64,000 nucleotides of DNA from the NCBI GenBank assembly GCA_022410635.1, contig JAJVDF010001186.1:1-64000 (forward strand), written 5' to 3'. Shown here piece by piece: positions 49,986 to 59,144 of this stretch. Source of the DNA: Tretioscincus oriximinensis. Its lineage: Eukaryota > Chordata > Lepidosauria > Squamata > Gymnophthalmidae. The translations under genes were made by a program, and so were the position numbers. The notes beneath the pieces are model-generated. The model did no database searches. It worked only from the letters and a program-made list of their open reading frames with translations, and was not told the DNA's origin. Each line of letters begins with the position of its first letter. Positions within the stretch are counted from its first letter, which is position 1.

Positions 49986-52060
49986 CAGTTACAAGTGGGG
50001 CCCTAGTCACACTGAAATTTTAATCCAGCTTTCATTGACAATTCTACTTTCAATGTCAGCAAGACATTTGTTTTATCTTACACAGAAAACCCACCTTTGG
50101 TTTATATAATATGTGTGTATGGGAATACTATTCACTTTGCTGCTGTGTTTTCCATCCTGAAAGTGGATTGATGTTGGATAAAACTTAGGTATAAGAAGGG
50201 CTTGTGTGCATTTAAACCCTAAACACATGCGCATGGGTAAAACAAACCCCAAACATCAGTTTAAACAATTAATACATAGCTAAGCAGCACACTGAGCCGA
50301 CGGAGTCCGTTTATGTCCTTTGACTAAGTTTAAAAATTCTCCACTCTGGGCTAGTTGGTTTCTGGTGTACATATAATTCATGCTTTTCTGTGCACGTCTT
50401 GATCCACATTAGCAGCAGAGTAAAGAATTGGAGCATGATAAAGAATTAGAGCATGGCACAGAATTAATCTAGAACTGAAAGGCAGGTGAAGTTTCTGACA
50501 ACAGGACTTATTAAATAAAGTATTTATTTACTTAACAATTAAGTCAGCTGGCCATATCGCCACAGAATTGCGAATAAGAACACCTAGAATAAATACTAAA
50601 TCAATTATAATAATCAGCTACAGAGCAAAGTGTCGAGAGCAGCTTNAATTTTACTGGCTTTCAAAATAAACGTGGCTAATTTGAATTGAGAAATATTTTT
50701 GTCCACCCCTCTTAATATGCTGTGGACTCTGTTTTAGGGCCGTTCGACATTTGGTGCTTCATTAGTATACGGACATTCCCTGAGCATGAAGAAATAATAA
50801 CTAAGGAAAAGTGGCTAAATTGGGCAGTGCACGCTTAAAATTGTCTACTATGGATACCTGCCCTGGGACGAAAGGTGGAATATGATTTTCTAAAAGAAAG
50901 AAAGAAGCAAGCAACCTCACACAGGCTTTGTGGGTGACCTCATTTAATAACCCAGGAACTATAGGGATTCTTTCGTTACCCAAAGAAGAGAAAAATCTAT
51001 GCTATCCTGGAAACTCTGCCGGTTGGTGGGGAAAAGGTAAACGTAGTCTTTCAGGTGTGCGGACGCACGGGATGGTATCTACAACCCCCCAGAGGATTTC
51101 CTTCAAAGATACATGAAAGCTAAGGAGGTGGTCAAGAAGAAAGCCGTGAAAATCGAGGACGGATTCTGAATACACCTCCCGCCCGAGCCAAGTTCCAGCC
51201 CTACAATCCGTGTGAATCAAATCAGGGTGTGGTAGACAGAGAAAAGAGGGGGTAAAATCCAGTAATTTTATCTCTTGTCTGGCTTAGCTGAGGTATTTGT
51301 TACTTGGCCAGTGAACTAAAAATACAAAACATCTTTTTTCCCCCCACCGAAAAGCAAAAGGAGTGAGAATAGATTAGCGAGCGATTGTTCNGCAAGAATA
51401 TCGTGCCACATTTTTGCACTCTTTTCTCCACTAGTGACCGCAGAGGAAAAGAAGCACAGGCGTCACTTTTGAAAAAATGCTCCATCAGGCAACTAAGCAA
51501 CTAATTAATTNATTGCATTTAAATAAATTTGCATGCTGTGAAACCGAGTTGGGAAGCCTGTTAACGACACCCCAAAAACTATTGTGGGCACGGAAAGATG
51601 GTTCTCAACAGTTTCATGATCTCTGATACAGTCGTCTGCTGGAATGAATCTAGACACGAGAACAAACAGGCGCCTTCAAAATACGGCGTGCAATTGATTT
51701 CACCGGTTAATAAGGTTTGAAAGCCTTAATAAATTAGTTCTCCTTGCCAGTGTGAGGGTGGATAGAGGGGAAACAGATGCACACTAAACTTTTGCACGCC
51801 AGATGTGGCAGCAGTAATCCCACCTTGACAGACGTCACTTGATGAAGAGGAAGGTACGAGTTGAGGTCTCCAAGCTAACTTAGTTGGAGATACGGGAAAA
51901 GCTTGGAGGGACTCCAGAAGTCGGTATTGTAGGGTCATCAATGGAACATCTTGAACTAAAATGATANCCTCTCTCTAGGCACCTTTGTCCTGCTTAGATC
52001 CAAAGCAGGATAAGCCATTTGTAGGGCCAAAGGTTAATGGAAGGAGGACTTGCTCTGCTC
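49986..52060. other. Long unassigned AT-rich stretch
   Basis: About 2 kb with no recognised transposon or gene, the largest repeat-poor block in the window. It has AT-rich words such as ATTTGCATGC (about 51528) and CAACTAATTAATT. ORFs are short and unremarkable. A good place to look for conserved enhancers of the ephrin gene. Confidence 0.4.
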
Positions 52061-52178
52061 CTCAAAATGTTGGTTGGTTGATTGGCTGGCTGCTTGATTA
52101 TCACCAAATCTTGGTTGATCAACTAAGGGTTGGCCAAGACTTGATGACAGTCAACCAACCAACTCACCAAAATTTTGG
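52061..52178. repeat. Imperfect hairpin of TTGGTTGG/CCAACCAA
   Basis: Left arm CTCAAAATGTTGGTTGGTTG (52061-52080) pairs with CAACCAACCAACTCACCAAA and TTTTGGG at the right. An inner CTTGGTTGATCAAC...GTTGGCCAAG pairing continues the stem. Total about 118 bp. It appears once in the window. Confidence 0.65.
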
Positions 52179-52434
52179 GAACCCTGTATAGGTACAGCTA
52201 GGCAGTTTCATTGGCAGAGATGCGGAAGATGACATCCAGCTTTTTTCCTACCCTCAGAATCGCCAACAATCACAACATCAGAGGACTTTTGCCAGAACCC
52301 AACCAGACAAAACATTAAGCTTTAATTGATCACAAGATTCCCAGGTTAAGCTGCTGGGGAAATTTTCCAATGTGATGAAAAGGCAAGAGGGTCTTCTCCC
52401 TCTACCTTTGGATCCAGAGAAACAACTGTACTAA

Positions 52435-52872
52435 TCTAGGTCCAGCATCTGAAAAAGTTGATTTGTCTATGAAAACTCATATCACCTATCCTATTTCTTG
52501 TCAGTGCTAGACCCCCTTGCTACAATATCTGTCTTTCTTTCTTTCTTTCTATCCATCCATCCATCTACCTACCAGAAAACTAATCCACTGNTGCCTCCCT
52601 TTCCCTTGTTAGCCTCTAAGGTTGCTAGAATACCTATCAATCTATTCATCCGTCCATCTGAAATAGTAGACTTGTTTAGGAAACCTCATGTCCCCCACCT
52701 TTCCCTTGTTAGCCTCTAAGGTGTGACAAAATTCTATTGCTAGAATATCTACTTACAATATCTATCCATCCTTCCACCTGAGGAAGTTGCCTTGTCTAGG
52801 AAAGCTCTTTGACGCCCACCGTTCTCTTGTCAGCCCCTCAGGTGCTACGAAACCTGCTTGCTAAACCTTTGG
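52435..52872 (+). repeat. REP-K tandem array with TCCA/CTTT linkers
   Basis: Four successive REP-K right halves in the same direction start near 52449, 52565, 52658 and 52778. Each has a TTGTCTA(G/T)GAAA-like word, a C-rich stretch, TTGTTAGCCTCTAAGG-like sequence and TTGCTA. They are joined by TTTCTTTC, ATCCATCCATCC or TATCCATCC linkers, so the tetranucleotide belongs to the repeat unit. Confidence 0.7.
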
Positions 52873-53904
52873 GTGCCGTACATGATAATTTCATGGGCCT
52901 TTCAAGGAGTCTTCCCCTGAGGTCATTTTTCCATCAGACACGGAACACCTTCTCCCCAGACCCGACTCTTTGGGGCAATACACACACGTCTCGTGGTTTG
53001 TATATAAGACGCTCGCAATAAAGAGAAAGCAAATCCACTCCACCCTGCCCTGAGCTTTCATTGTTCCCGTCTCTACGGCGGAACCAGGCAGAGACGCCAG
53101 AGCCCAAATATGCAGAGAAGTCAGGTCGGGGGAAGGGGTGACCAANGGGCTTCCCGAAGTTTCTTCGCCTTCCGTTTTTATTTTGCAGAAAATGGTTCAG
53201 GTGAAGGAAGAAAGAGACAAACACACACACAGTTTCTCCCTCACCCCATGATTTAGGCAAATAGGCCTATTAAGCTCTAATATATATTTCTGTTGCTAGG
53301 AAGCGTTGGGCGCATGGCGACGCAGCATAAATTGTAACACTTACGAATCACAGGATGATGGGGGCTCTCGCTCTTGTTTTTCAGTGTGCGGAGAGAAATT
53401 CTCTGACAAACAACACCCCCCCCCCCCCAATCCCCTCTTCTTCTCCCCTCTAGGACTGGTTTTTATTGTTATTGTTGTTATTATTATTATTATTATTATT
53501 ATTTTGCAAAAAACCCGAGGTCAGCTCCATGCTCAGCCCCTAGCCACATTTCAATCCCAGTCCCCCCCTCCACGTTCCTATTTTCTTTGCCCAAAAATAT
53601 GCACCAGGAGCACTTGGGTTTCAGAAGTTATGGGGAGGGAGGGGAATCGGTTGCCACAATTGCTAACAGATGGGAACCACTTCTGAACTCCAGTGGCGGC
53701 TGTGCAGGGGAGTGGGCGTGCGCACAGACGGGAAGGAAAAGGGTCCGCAGGGCTTCCGGGGGCCATGCAAACTGACCCCCACAGTGGATCTTATACACAA
53801 GGTAGGAACGGGGCAAAGCTCAGACCCGGAAAGGAATCTCTATACACTTTGGAAAAAAAAATCACTTTGCATTTACACAGCTCAAGAAACATGTAAATAC
53901 CAAA
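52873..53904. other. Unassigned sequence with simple repeats
   Basis: A (TTA)n run at about 53472-53505, a C run at 53417-53428, and an ACAC run near 53221. ORFs at 53306-53924 are overlapping and unrecognised. Confidence 0.35.
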
Positions 53905-54000
53905 GGGTGTGTGTAGCACTCTGAGTCTAACCGGAGAAAGGCAGGTGGCTTGAGCTTTCGTGGATATATGTCTATTTCTTCAGGTGTTAGGGGACAGATT
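53905..54000 (-). mobile_element. REP-K, minus strand
   Basis: GTAGCACTCTGAGTCTAACC, GGTGGCTTGAGCTTTCGTGG, ATATATGTCTATTTCTTCAG: the REP-K right part read from the opposite strand. Confidence 0.6.
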
Positions 54001-54045
54001 TTATAGGAAACTGAACGTAGGAGCTGAATGTGGCATGGGGACGAA

Positions 54046-54298
54046 CTAGAGAACCAGTTTGGTGTAGTGGTTAGAGTGTTGGACTCGTACCTGGTTCGGT
54101 TCCCCACTCCTCCACGAAAGCCAGCTGGGTGACCTTGGGCCAGTCACAGTTCTTTGAACTCTCTCAGCCCCACCTACCCCAAAGGGTGTCTGTTGTGGAG
54201 AAAGCAACAAAAGCTATGTGCATCACCCCATGGTGGGCCTCCCTGAGACTTTCGGGTATAGGGCGGGATACAAATACAAATAAATAAATAAATAAACT
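54046..54298 (+). mobile_element. SINE-B, full length
   Basis: Canonical copy: CCAGTTTGGTGTAGTGGTTA (A-box), a GGTTCGGTTCCCC B-box variant, CCAGCTGGGTGACCTTGGGC, GGGTGTCTGTTGTGGAGAAA, CTGAGACTTTCGGGTATAGG, GCGGGATACAAATAC and (AAATAAAT)n. Confidence 0.88.
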
Positions 54299-54324
54299 AG
54301 GGGGGAAAAACCAGCTAAAGTGCA

Positions 54325-54560
54325 AAAGTTAGTCTCCAAGTGCTATCAGCTCCCTTGCTGGACTTCCTTAACTAAGGCTGCCTCTACACGGAGCTGCCCC
54401 TCGGAATAAGAGCACGCCAACCACATGCTAGTGTAGACTATGGCAGGCCCCGAATGGGGCCTGCCATAGCCTATACTGGCATGTGGNTGGCCAAGTTCTG
54501 TCCCAAGTTGTGACCCAGAATAAGGCTCCATGTGGACGAACGCGGCTATTTCTCCAAACT
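54325..54560 (+). mobile_element. REP-K split by a nearly complete FB-1
   Basis: REP-K flanks (TTAGTCTCCAAGTGCTATCA and TTGCTGGACT at left; ACGCGGCTATTTCTCC at right) surround an FB-1 at about 54375-54535. The FB-1 inner palindrome is excellent: GTGTAGACTATGGCAGGCCC, then CGAAT, then GGGGCCTGCCATAGCCTATA. The outer arm TCCCAAGTTGTGACCCAGAA leads to AATAAGGCTCCATGTGGAC, which pairs with TCTACACGGAGC at the left. Confidence 0.75.
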
Positions 54561-54756
54561 CAGAATAAATACAACACAATGCCCAGCCTCGTAGGTCACC
54601 CAGATCACGTATCCGACCTCGGGAGGAACTTTGCACAGGGTCAGCATCTATGGCAGTCCGTACAATTTCTCAGGGACAATATTTACAAACAGCTCCAGGG
54701 GGAAATTTCATCCCTTTTAGATGAAGGGATGCCGCAAAAGGAGGTATCAGGTCCAA

Positions 54757-55215
54757 GGGTCTTATTTATTAATTTATTAACATTTCTAGGCTGCCCTACA
54801 CCGGAAGGTCTCAGGCTGGTTAACAACAATATCTGAAGGAAGGCAAAGGAGAGCCACTTGTTCAGCCACAGGCCAGGTGAATGAGGGGCGCCTTCAAGCG
54901 TTTTCTGAATGCACCCAGAGATGGTTATTGAATGGGGAGACTGACCCGTAGTCTGGGGGCTGCCATGAAGAAGGCCCTGGCCTGGGTTCCTGCTCTTTTT
55001 GATCCCAAAAGTGATGGTACAACCAGAAGGGCCTCCCCTGCAGATCTTATGGCATGGGAAAGGTGCTATGGGAGAAGCCTCCTTTAGATACTTGGGGCCC
55101 AAGTTATTCAGGGCCTTATGGGGTTACAGTTAATACCTTGAATTGGGCTCAGTAGCAAATTGGCAGCCTGGGCAGTTCTTTCACGCCCGGTGTGATTTGT
55201 GTCCAGCCAGTCCTT
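54757..55215 (-). mobile_element. L2 LINE 3' end
   Basis: Tail (TTATTTATTAATTTATTAAC), stem CCGGAAGGTCTCAGG, then degenerate ORF2 C-terminus to about 55215, where GTGTCCAGCCAGTCCTTCCG echoes the other L2 copy at 24.87 kb. Confidence 0.8.
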
Positions 55216-55787
55216 CCGGCCAACAATCTTAGTTTGGTCTGGGGAGGATCTCTGGATTACTGGGCTGGGAAAAATACCTCTTTGTAAGGCGAGTTGTAAA
55301 GTTCGTCTCTGGCTATGTGTGGCTGCAGGGCAATTGGGAATGGGGCCAACACAGGGGAGACCACGCCAAGCAGGCAGTGGCCCCAAGGGCTTGCGTGCAT
55401 TCAGGTACGTCTGGGGTCTCGTGAAAAAAGGACACAAAATCAGGCAGCCCACCCACCCAAAATCCACAGTGGGTGCTCCGTCTGCAGCCTTTGGGGGGGA
55501 GGGAAGAAGCCTTTGGGAGCAAAAGAGCCACAGCAAGATCCCACGCTCTGCTATGCTTCTTCCTGCAGGCACTCGCAGGATACCCACAGTGCCATGTGGG
55601 TGCCCAGACACCTCCTCTCCATGCAGACAGGCTCAGTAGATTCCACACTTAATGGGGAGCCCTATCAGATTCACCTTCAACAGTAGGGCGTAGGGCGCCT
55701 GGGTGTAACAGACGCGCAAAGGAACTTCAGGATCTTGTTTCAAAAGCGGGATATGATCCAGCTATCCAAGGGGCCAGAGATTATGGG
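55216..55787. other. Unassigned sequence
   Basis: Overlapping ORFs on both strands between 55108 and 55686 are not supported by any recognisable domain. Confidence 0.35.
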
Positions 55788-55872
55788 TGAATCCGTACTG
55801 AGCCTTATTCCAGGATATATCACGGAATAAGGACCTGCCATCTGCATGCCTACACTGGGATCTAACTCAGAG
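55788..55872. mobile_element. FB-1 fragment
   Basis: CTGAGCCTTATTCCAGGATA, TATCACGGAATAAGGACCTG and CATGCCTACACTGGGATC: the outer TTATTCC/GGAATAA inversion is well preserved. Confidence 0.65.
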
Positions 55873-56439
55873 AATGCGGTTCGGAGCTCCACCACACACT
55901 TTGAATGGAGACCCCCATGAGATCCCTACTCATGGGGATCCTGGCTACAGATTTAAGGGCTTCTTCTTCTTCTCGGCCACTTTTTCGCCCTCCCTCCCTC
56001 AAGACCCCCTCCGTAGGCACCCAAATAGCTAAGAATCCAGGAGGAGGAGGAGGAGGAGGGAACCTGGAGACGCCTCCCCAAAAAGTTTGCAGACTCGAAA
56101 GGTGGCTTCAACCGTCCCATCCACACCACAAAAGCTGCCATCCCAAAGAAAGGTCCATTTCCCTACCCAAGGACCGCACTCGAGTGGTTTAATCCGGATT
56201 CAGTCCGCTTTCAAGAGGGAGGCAGAAGCCCATCAGCGAAAGTCGTGCGCAAAAGGGGCTCCTCTCGTTCCGGAGAGAAAGACACACACACACCCCTTTG
56301 TGGTTTGGAAGCGAACGTGGAAAAAGACGAACCACCTTTCAGTCCCGGGGTGGCGTCCTTCCATCCTGAAAGCGGACTGAAGCCGGATTTAAACTTTGGA
56401 GGGACCCGAGGGAGAGCAAGGGATAGAATTGAGGGGCGT
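55873..56439. other. Putative ephrin first-intron start, no repeats named
   Basis: G+C-moderate sequence just inside the ephrin splice donor, including a GGAGGAGGAGGAGGAGG run at about 56040-56058. No ORF with a recognised domain. Confidence 0.4.
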
Positions 56440-56570
56440 TTACACACCACTGAGCCTTATTCTGGATTGGATCTCGGGACACANTTTGGCCATCCACATG
56501 GCAGTGTAGGCTATGGCAGGCCCCATTCGGGGCCTGCCATAGCCTACACTACCATGTAGATGGCAGGCCA
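56440..56570. mobile_element. FB-1 with full inner palindrome
   Basis: ACTGAGCCTTATTCTGGATT, GGCCATCCACATGGCAGTGT, then GCTATGGCAGGCCCCATTCG and GGGGCCTGCCATAGCCTACA. It lies only about 80 bases inside intron 1 from the ephrin exon. Confidence 0.75.
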
Positions 56571-56645
56571 CACACACACACACGGACCCATACCCTCCCC
56601 ATGAGCCCCCTTGCAAAGCAACGCCCCGCCCCGCTCCGAATCAAG

Positions 56646-56651
56646 ACCTAC
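56646..56651 (-). other. Splice donor of ephrin exon 1
   Basis: GTAGGT on the minus strand, directly after AAC AAA AA of the coding sequence. Reading through instead gives an immediate TAG stop, which supports a real exon end here. Confidence 0.7.
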
Positions 56652-56770
56652 TTTTTGTTCGAAGTGTTCCAGTAAATGGGTTCCAAGCTGAGCCCTTCGA
56701 TAAACCAGAGTTCCAGCAAGGAGAACAGCAGCCCGGTGTAAAATCCAGTGCAGGAGACCCCAAGGGCCAT
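56652..56770 (-). CDS. EFNB3: Ephrin-B (probably ephrin-B3) exon 1, signal peptide and mature N-terminus
   Basis: First coding exon of a class B ephrin, a transmembrane cell-surface ligand for Eph receptor kinases in contact-dependent axon guidance and tissue boundaries. The ATG at 56770-56768 has a G at -3 and G at +4. The exon encodes 39 residues plus two bases of the next codon. Residues 1-26 form a hydrophobic signal peptide (core TGLLFSLLELWFI). The mature start LSLEPIYWNTSNKK matches ephrin-B N-termini, with human ephrin-B3 (GLSLEPVYWNSANKR) the closest recalled. The exon ends in phase 2 at a GTAGGT donor (56651-56646), the ephrin-B exon 1 phase. The receptor-binding domain, membrane span and PDZ-binding tail lie in later exons not in this window. 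Ephrin-B2 is the main alternative. The frame is open upstream to 57190, but that extension is low-complexity and unsupported. Confidence 0.75.
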
Positions 56771-56849
56771 AACTGCAGGCGGCGCAGGCAAGAGGGGCTC
56801 CAAGTTCTTTCCAAAGAGGGGAGGGGGCCGCCCGCCGACTCCCCCGCCC

Positions 56850-57100
56850 TCCCTCTCTCCTCCTCCTTTCCCTCCTTCCCTCCTTCTTCTTCTTCCTTTC
56901 TTCCTCTCTTTTGTCTCCTTCCTTTTCTGGCCGTCACATTCCACGGAGGGGCCACAGGGGCCTGGGTGTCCCCTCTGCAAGAAGAACAGCGCCCCTTCCC
57001 CGTGGCCAAAGGGCTCCTTCTTCCTCTTCTTCTTCTTCTTCTTTCCTCCCTCTTTCTTCTCCCTTTCTCTCTCTCTCTCTCTCCCTCTCTCTCCGCCGCC
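56850..57100. repeat. Pyrimidine-rich tract (TTCC/CTT/CT)n
   Basis: C/T-rich run in the ephrin 5' region, including a (CT)n stretch at 57066-57092. On the ephrin strand it is GA-rich, which could serve GAGA-type factors or form triplex DNA. Confidence 0.75.
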
Positions 57101-57259
57101 CCTCCTGTCCCGGGTCAATAAAGTTTCGTCAATCCTGCGCTCGCCGCCGGCCCGGAAAGTTTGCAGCGCCCGTGCGAGGCCGGCGCCCAAGGGGAGGCGA
57201 AGGGGCGCCTTGGGGAGGCGAAGCCACCGCGCCGCATCTTCCCTTCCCTTTGCTCCGGC

Positions 57260-57372
57260 TGCGAAGAAAGAAAGGGGAGGAGAAGGAGGGAGGAGGAGGA
57301 AGGAGGAGAGGGGAGAAGAAGGGAAAGGAAAGCCGGAGGAGGAGGAGGAGGAGGAGGAGGAGGAAGGAGGAG
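57260..57372. repeat. GGA-rich purine tract, G-quadruplex-prone
   Basis: AGGAGGAGGAAGGAGG-like sequence culminating in a (GGA)n run at about 57336-57364. Closely spaced GG pairs can fold as two-layer quadruplexes. It lies just before the assembly gap, which may explain the gap. Confidence 0.75.
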
Positions 57373-57480
57373 ACGCTGCGCGGCCGCTTCTCGCCTTCTG
57401 CCGCCGCCGCTTCTCCAGCCCGGGGGAGACCGAGGAGCCCCTGGGGTGGGTGGTCCTGGCCGGGAGGCTGGGGGGCTTCT

Positions 57481-57650
57481 NNNNNNNNNNNNNNNNNNNN
57501 NNNNNNNNNNNNNNNNNNNNNNNNNNNNNNNNNNNNNNNNNNNNNNNNNNNNNNNNNNNNNNNNNNNNNNNNNNNNNNNNNNNNNNNNNNNNNNNNNNNN
57601 NNNNNNNNNNNNNNNNNNNNNNNNNNNNNNNNNNNNNNNNNNNNNNNNNN
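57481..57650. other. Assembly gap, 170 N
   Basis: A run of N inside the CpG-rich region. Whether its length is measured or arbitrary cannot be told. It may hide the transcription start. Confidence 1.
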
Positions 57651-57728
57651 CCTCCCTCTCTTTCCCCGGAGAGACACAGAGAGAAACGGAGAGAAGGAGG
57701 AAGGGAGGAAGGGAGGAGAGAGGAGCGG

Positions 57729-57734
57729 GTGAGT
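57729..57734 (+). other. Possible splice donor of a divergent transcript
   Basis: GTGAGT preceded by CGG on the plus strand matches the donor consensus closely, in a CpG-rich setting on the strand opposite the ephrin gene. It could mark the first exon of a divergent non-coding transcript. A single motif is weak evidence. Confidence 0.2.
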
Positions 57735-57984
57735 GGGAAATACCGGAGCGGAGGGCGCTGCCGACGGGCGTGCAGGGAGCGGAGTCAGGAGCAGGCGGAG
57801 GGAGGCGCGGGCGCAGGGCCCAGGCGCAGCAGTCCGGGGGGGTTTGGGGGGGTTTGGGGGAGGCCCCAAAGGGCCGCTGGGCTCCCAGCAGCAGCGGAGG
57901 CAGCAGCNACCCCGGGAAGGGCCGGAGACCGGGCTGCAGACGGGAGTCAAAGGGGCCTGACTGCTGCGCCCACCGAGCCTTCTG

Positions 57985-58090
57985 CTGGGTTATAGCCTGG
58001 GAGAGGAGCCTGCCATCTACGTGCCAGGGGAGGCTATGGCAGGCCCCGGATGGCAGCAGCTCTGTACCGAGGTTCAGCCCAGGCAGGGCC
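57985..58090. mobile_element. FB-1 fragment
   Basis: GGTTATAGCCTGGGAGAGGA, GCCTGCCATCTACGTGCCAG, and GGCTATGGCAGGCCCCGGAT, diverged. Confidence 0.55.
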
Positions 58091-58304
58091 TTGCTGGGGT
58101 TTTGCCCTGTGGCTCAGATTGGTAGATTGAAAGGGGCGACTAGATGCACCAGGAGGGGTTTTTCTTTGAAACTTCGTGGCTGGGGGGTTATATCCCCCCC
58201 CCCACCCACTCTGGAGGGGGGCAGTAAAATTGCAAGAAAAGGTGGCTGCAAAAAAAAACTCCCTACAAAGTTAAAACCCTTTCTGCACCAAGGTTTAGTT
58301 GGGG
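58091..58304. other. Unassigned sequence
   Basis: Includes a C run at 58191-58203. Nothing else recognised. Confidence 0.3.
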
Positions 58305-58412
58305 ACAGGTCCTAATTAGGCCCCCCTGCATGCCAATGTACGCAACGGCAGGCCCATCCTCCTAGTTTGTGGCCCCCTTTTTTCAAAATCTATCCCAAAA
58401 TAAACACAAGGG
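58305..58412. mobile_element. FB-1 fragment, degenerate
   Basis: ATGCCAATGTACGCAACGGC, AGGCCCATCC, and a TCTATCCCAAAATAAACAC end. Confidence 0.45.
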
Positions 58413-58461
58413 CAGAAAGCCTGCTCTCCTCTGCAAAGCCAATTGGGGGGGCTGGGGCTAA

Positions 58462-58608
58462 TGACTTATTTGGAGCTCTCNCGGCCTCACCTACTTCAGA
58501 AGGGGTCTGTTGTGAGGAGAAGAACAGAGGGCGACGGAAGCCGCTTTGATTCCCTCTGGATTGAGAAAAGCAGAACATAAAAACTGGCTCTTCTTCTCTT
58601 CCTCTCCT
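58462..58608 (+). mobile_element. SINE-B variant 3' half
   Basis: CTCACCTACTTCAGAAGGGG, TCTGTTGTGAGGAGAAGAAC, GGAAGCCGCTTTGATTCCC, GAGAAAAGCAGAACATAAAA and a TTC-rich end; the same subtype as 12970-13168. Confidence 0.65.
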
Positions 58609-59144
58609 TCTTCAAACTCTGCTAGGACGATCATTTGGTCCATCTTATCACATACAGAACAATCCCACATTTATCCAAGAGTGTCTTATTAATTGCCCAC
58701 AAGCGGAGATGACCCCACGGCACTGAGAAATCAGGAGAAATCAGGTTGTTCCCAAGGCCTATTGCAGACAACACTGACAGTTTTATTTCCTCTCCAGGAA
58801 ACTCCTCAAAAATCTACAGTTTCTACCGTCTCTGCACTACCAGGCTGGAAAAAAAACTATTCTCCCTTCCCTATTTTCAGATAATGCTGTTTTAATATGT
58901 TAATCTGTTTTTTGGGTGAGACTCTTGGGTGTAGGATGGTATAGAAATGCAATTTAATAAACAACTACACCTGTTGAATTTCTGCCTGGCTGCCAGTAGC
59001 TAACAAAGAGCCCCAGAAGAAGGTTAAGAATACAACTTGCAGCAAAAGCAACTTTACCTGTAGAATTTTGCATACTTAATGCACGTTAAGTTTGTAGTTT
59101 AGTGTTCAATTTGCTGCAGAGATTAAGGAGCCCTGGTGTGTGCA
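58609..59144. other. Unassigned; L2-type tail
   Basis: 58885-58970 ends like an L2 tail (GAGACTCTTGGGTGTAGG, TATAGAAATGCAATTTAATA). No gene recognised. Confidence 0.4.

Larger units (their letters stand above)
56771..57960 (-). promoter_or_regulatory. CpG-rich promoter/5' UTR region of the ephrin gene
   Basis: Very G+C-rich sequence upstream of the ephrin ATG, with many CpG dinucleotides (for example around 57130-57240, 57370-57450 and 57720-57830) and GC-box-like words such as GGGCGGGGGAG on the minus strand (about 56833-56846). No TATA box is evident. This fits a CpG-island promoter. Long pyrimidine and purine runs (56850-57100; 57260-57372) would be 5' UTR or promoter. A gap of Ns prevents placing the start site. 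The long ORFs across it on both strands are compositional. Confidence 0.5.

Noticed and set aside
53306..53924. Overlapping ORFs near simple repeats
   Set aside because: They cross a TTA repeat and C runs and lack any domain.
56648..57190. 180-codon minus-strand ORF giving an N-terminally extended ephrin
   Set aside because: The extension is Arg/Glu/Lys/Gly-rich from a purine tract, would place the signal peptide internally, and the ATG at 56770 has good context and a matching signal-peptide length.
56748..57995. 415-codon plus-strand ORF across the CpG-rich region and gap
   Set aside because: It runs through low-complexity sequence and 170 Ns translated as X. Other frames on both strands are equally open, so it is a composition artefact.
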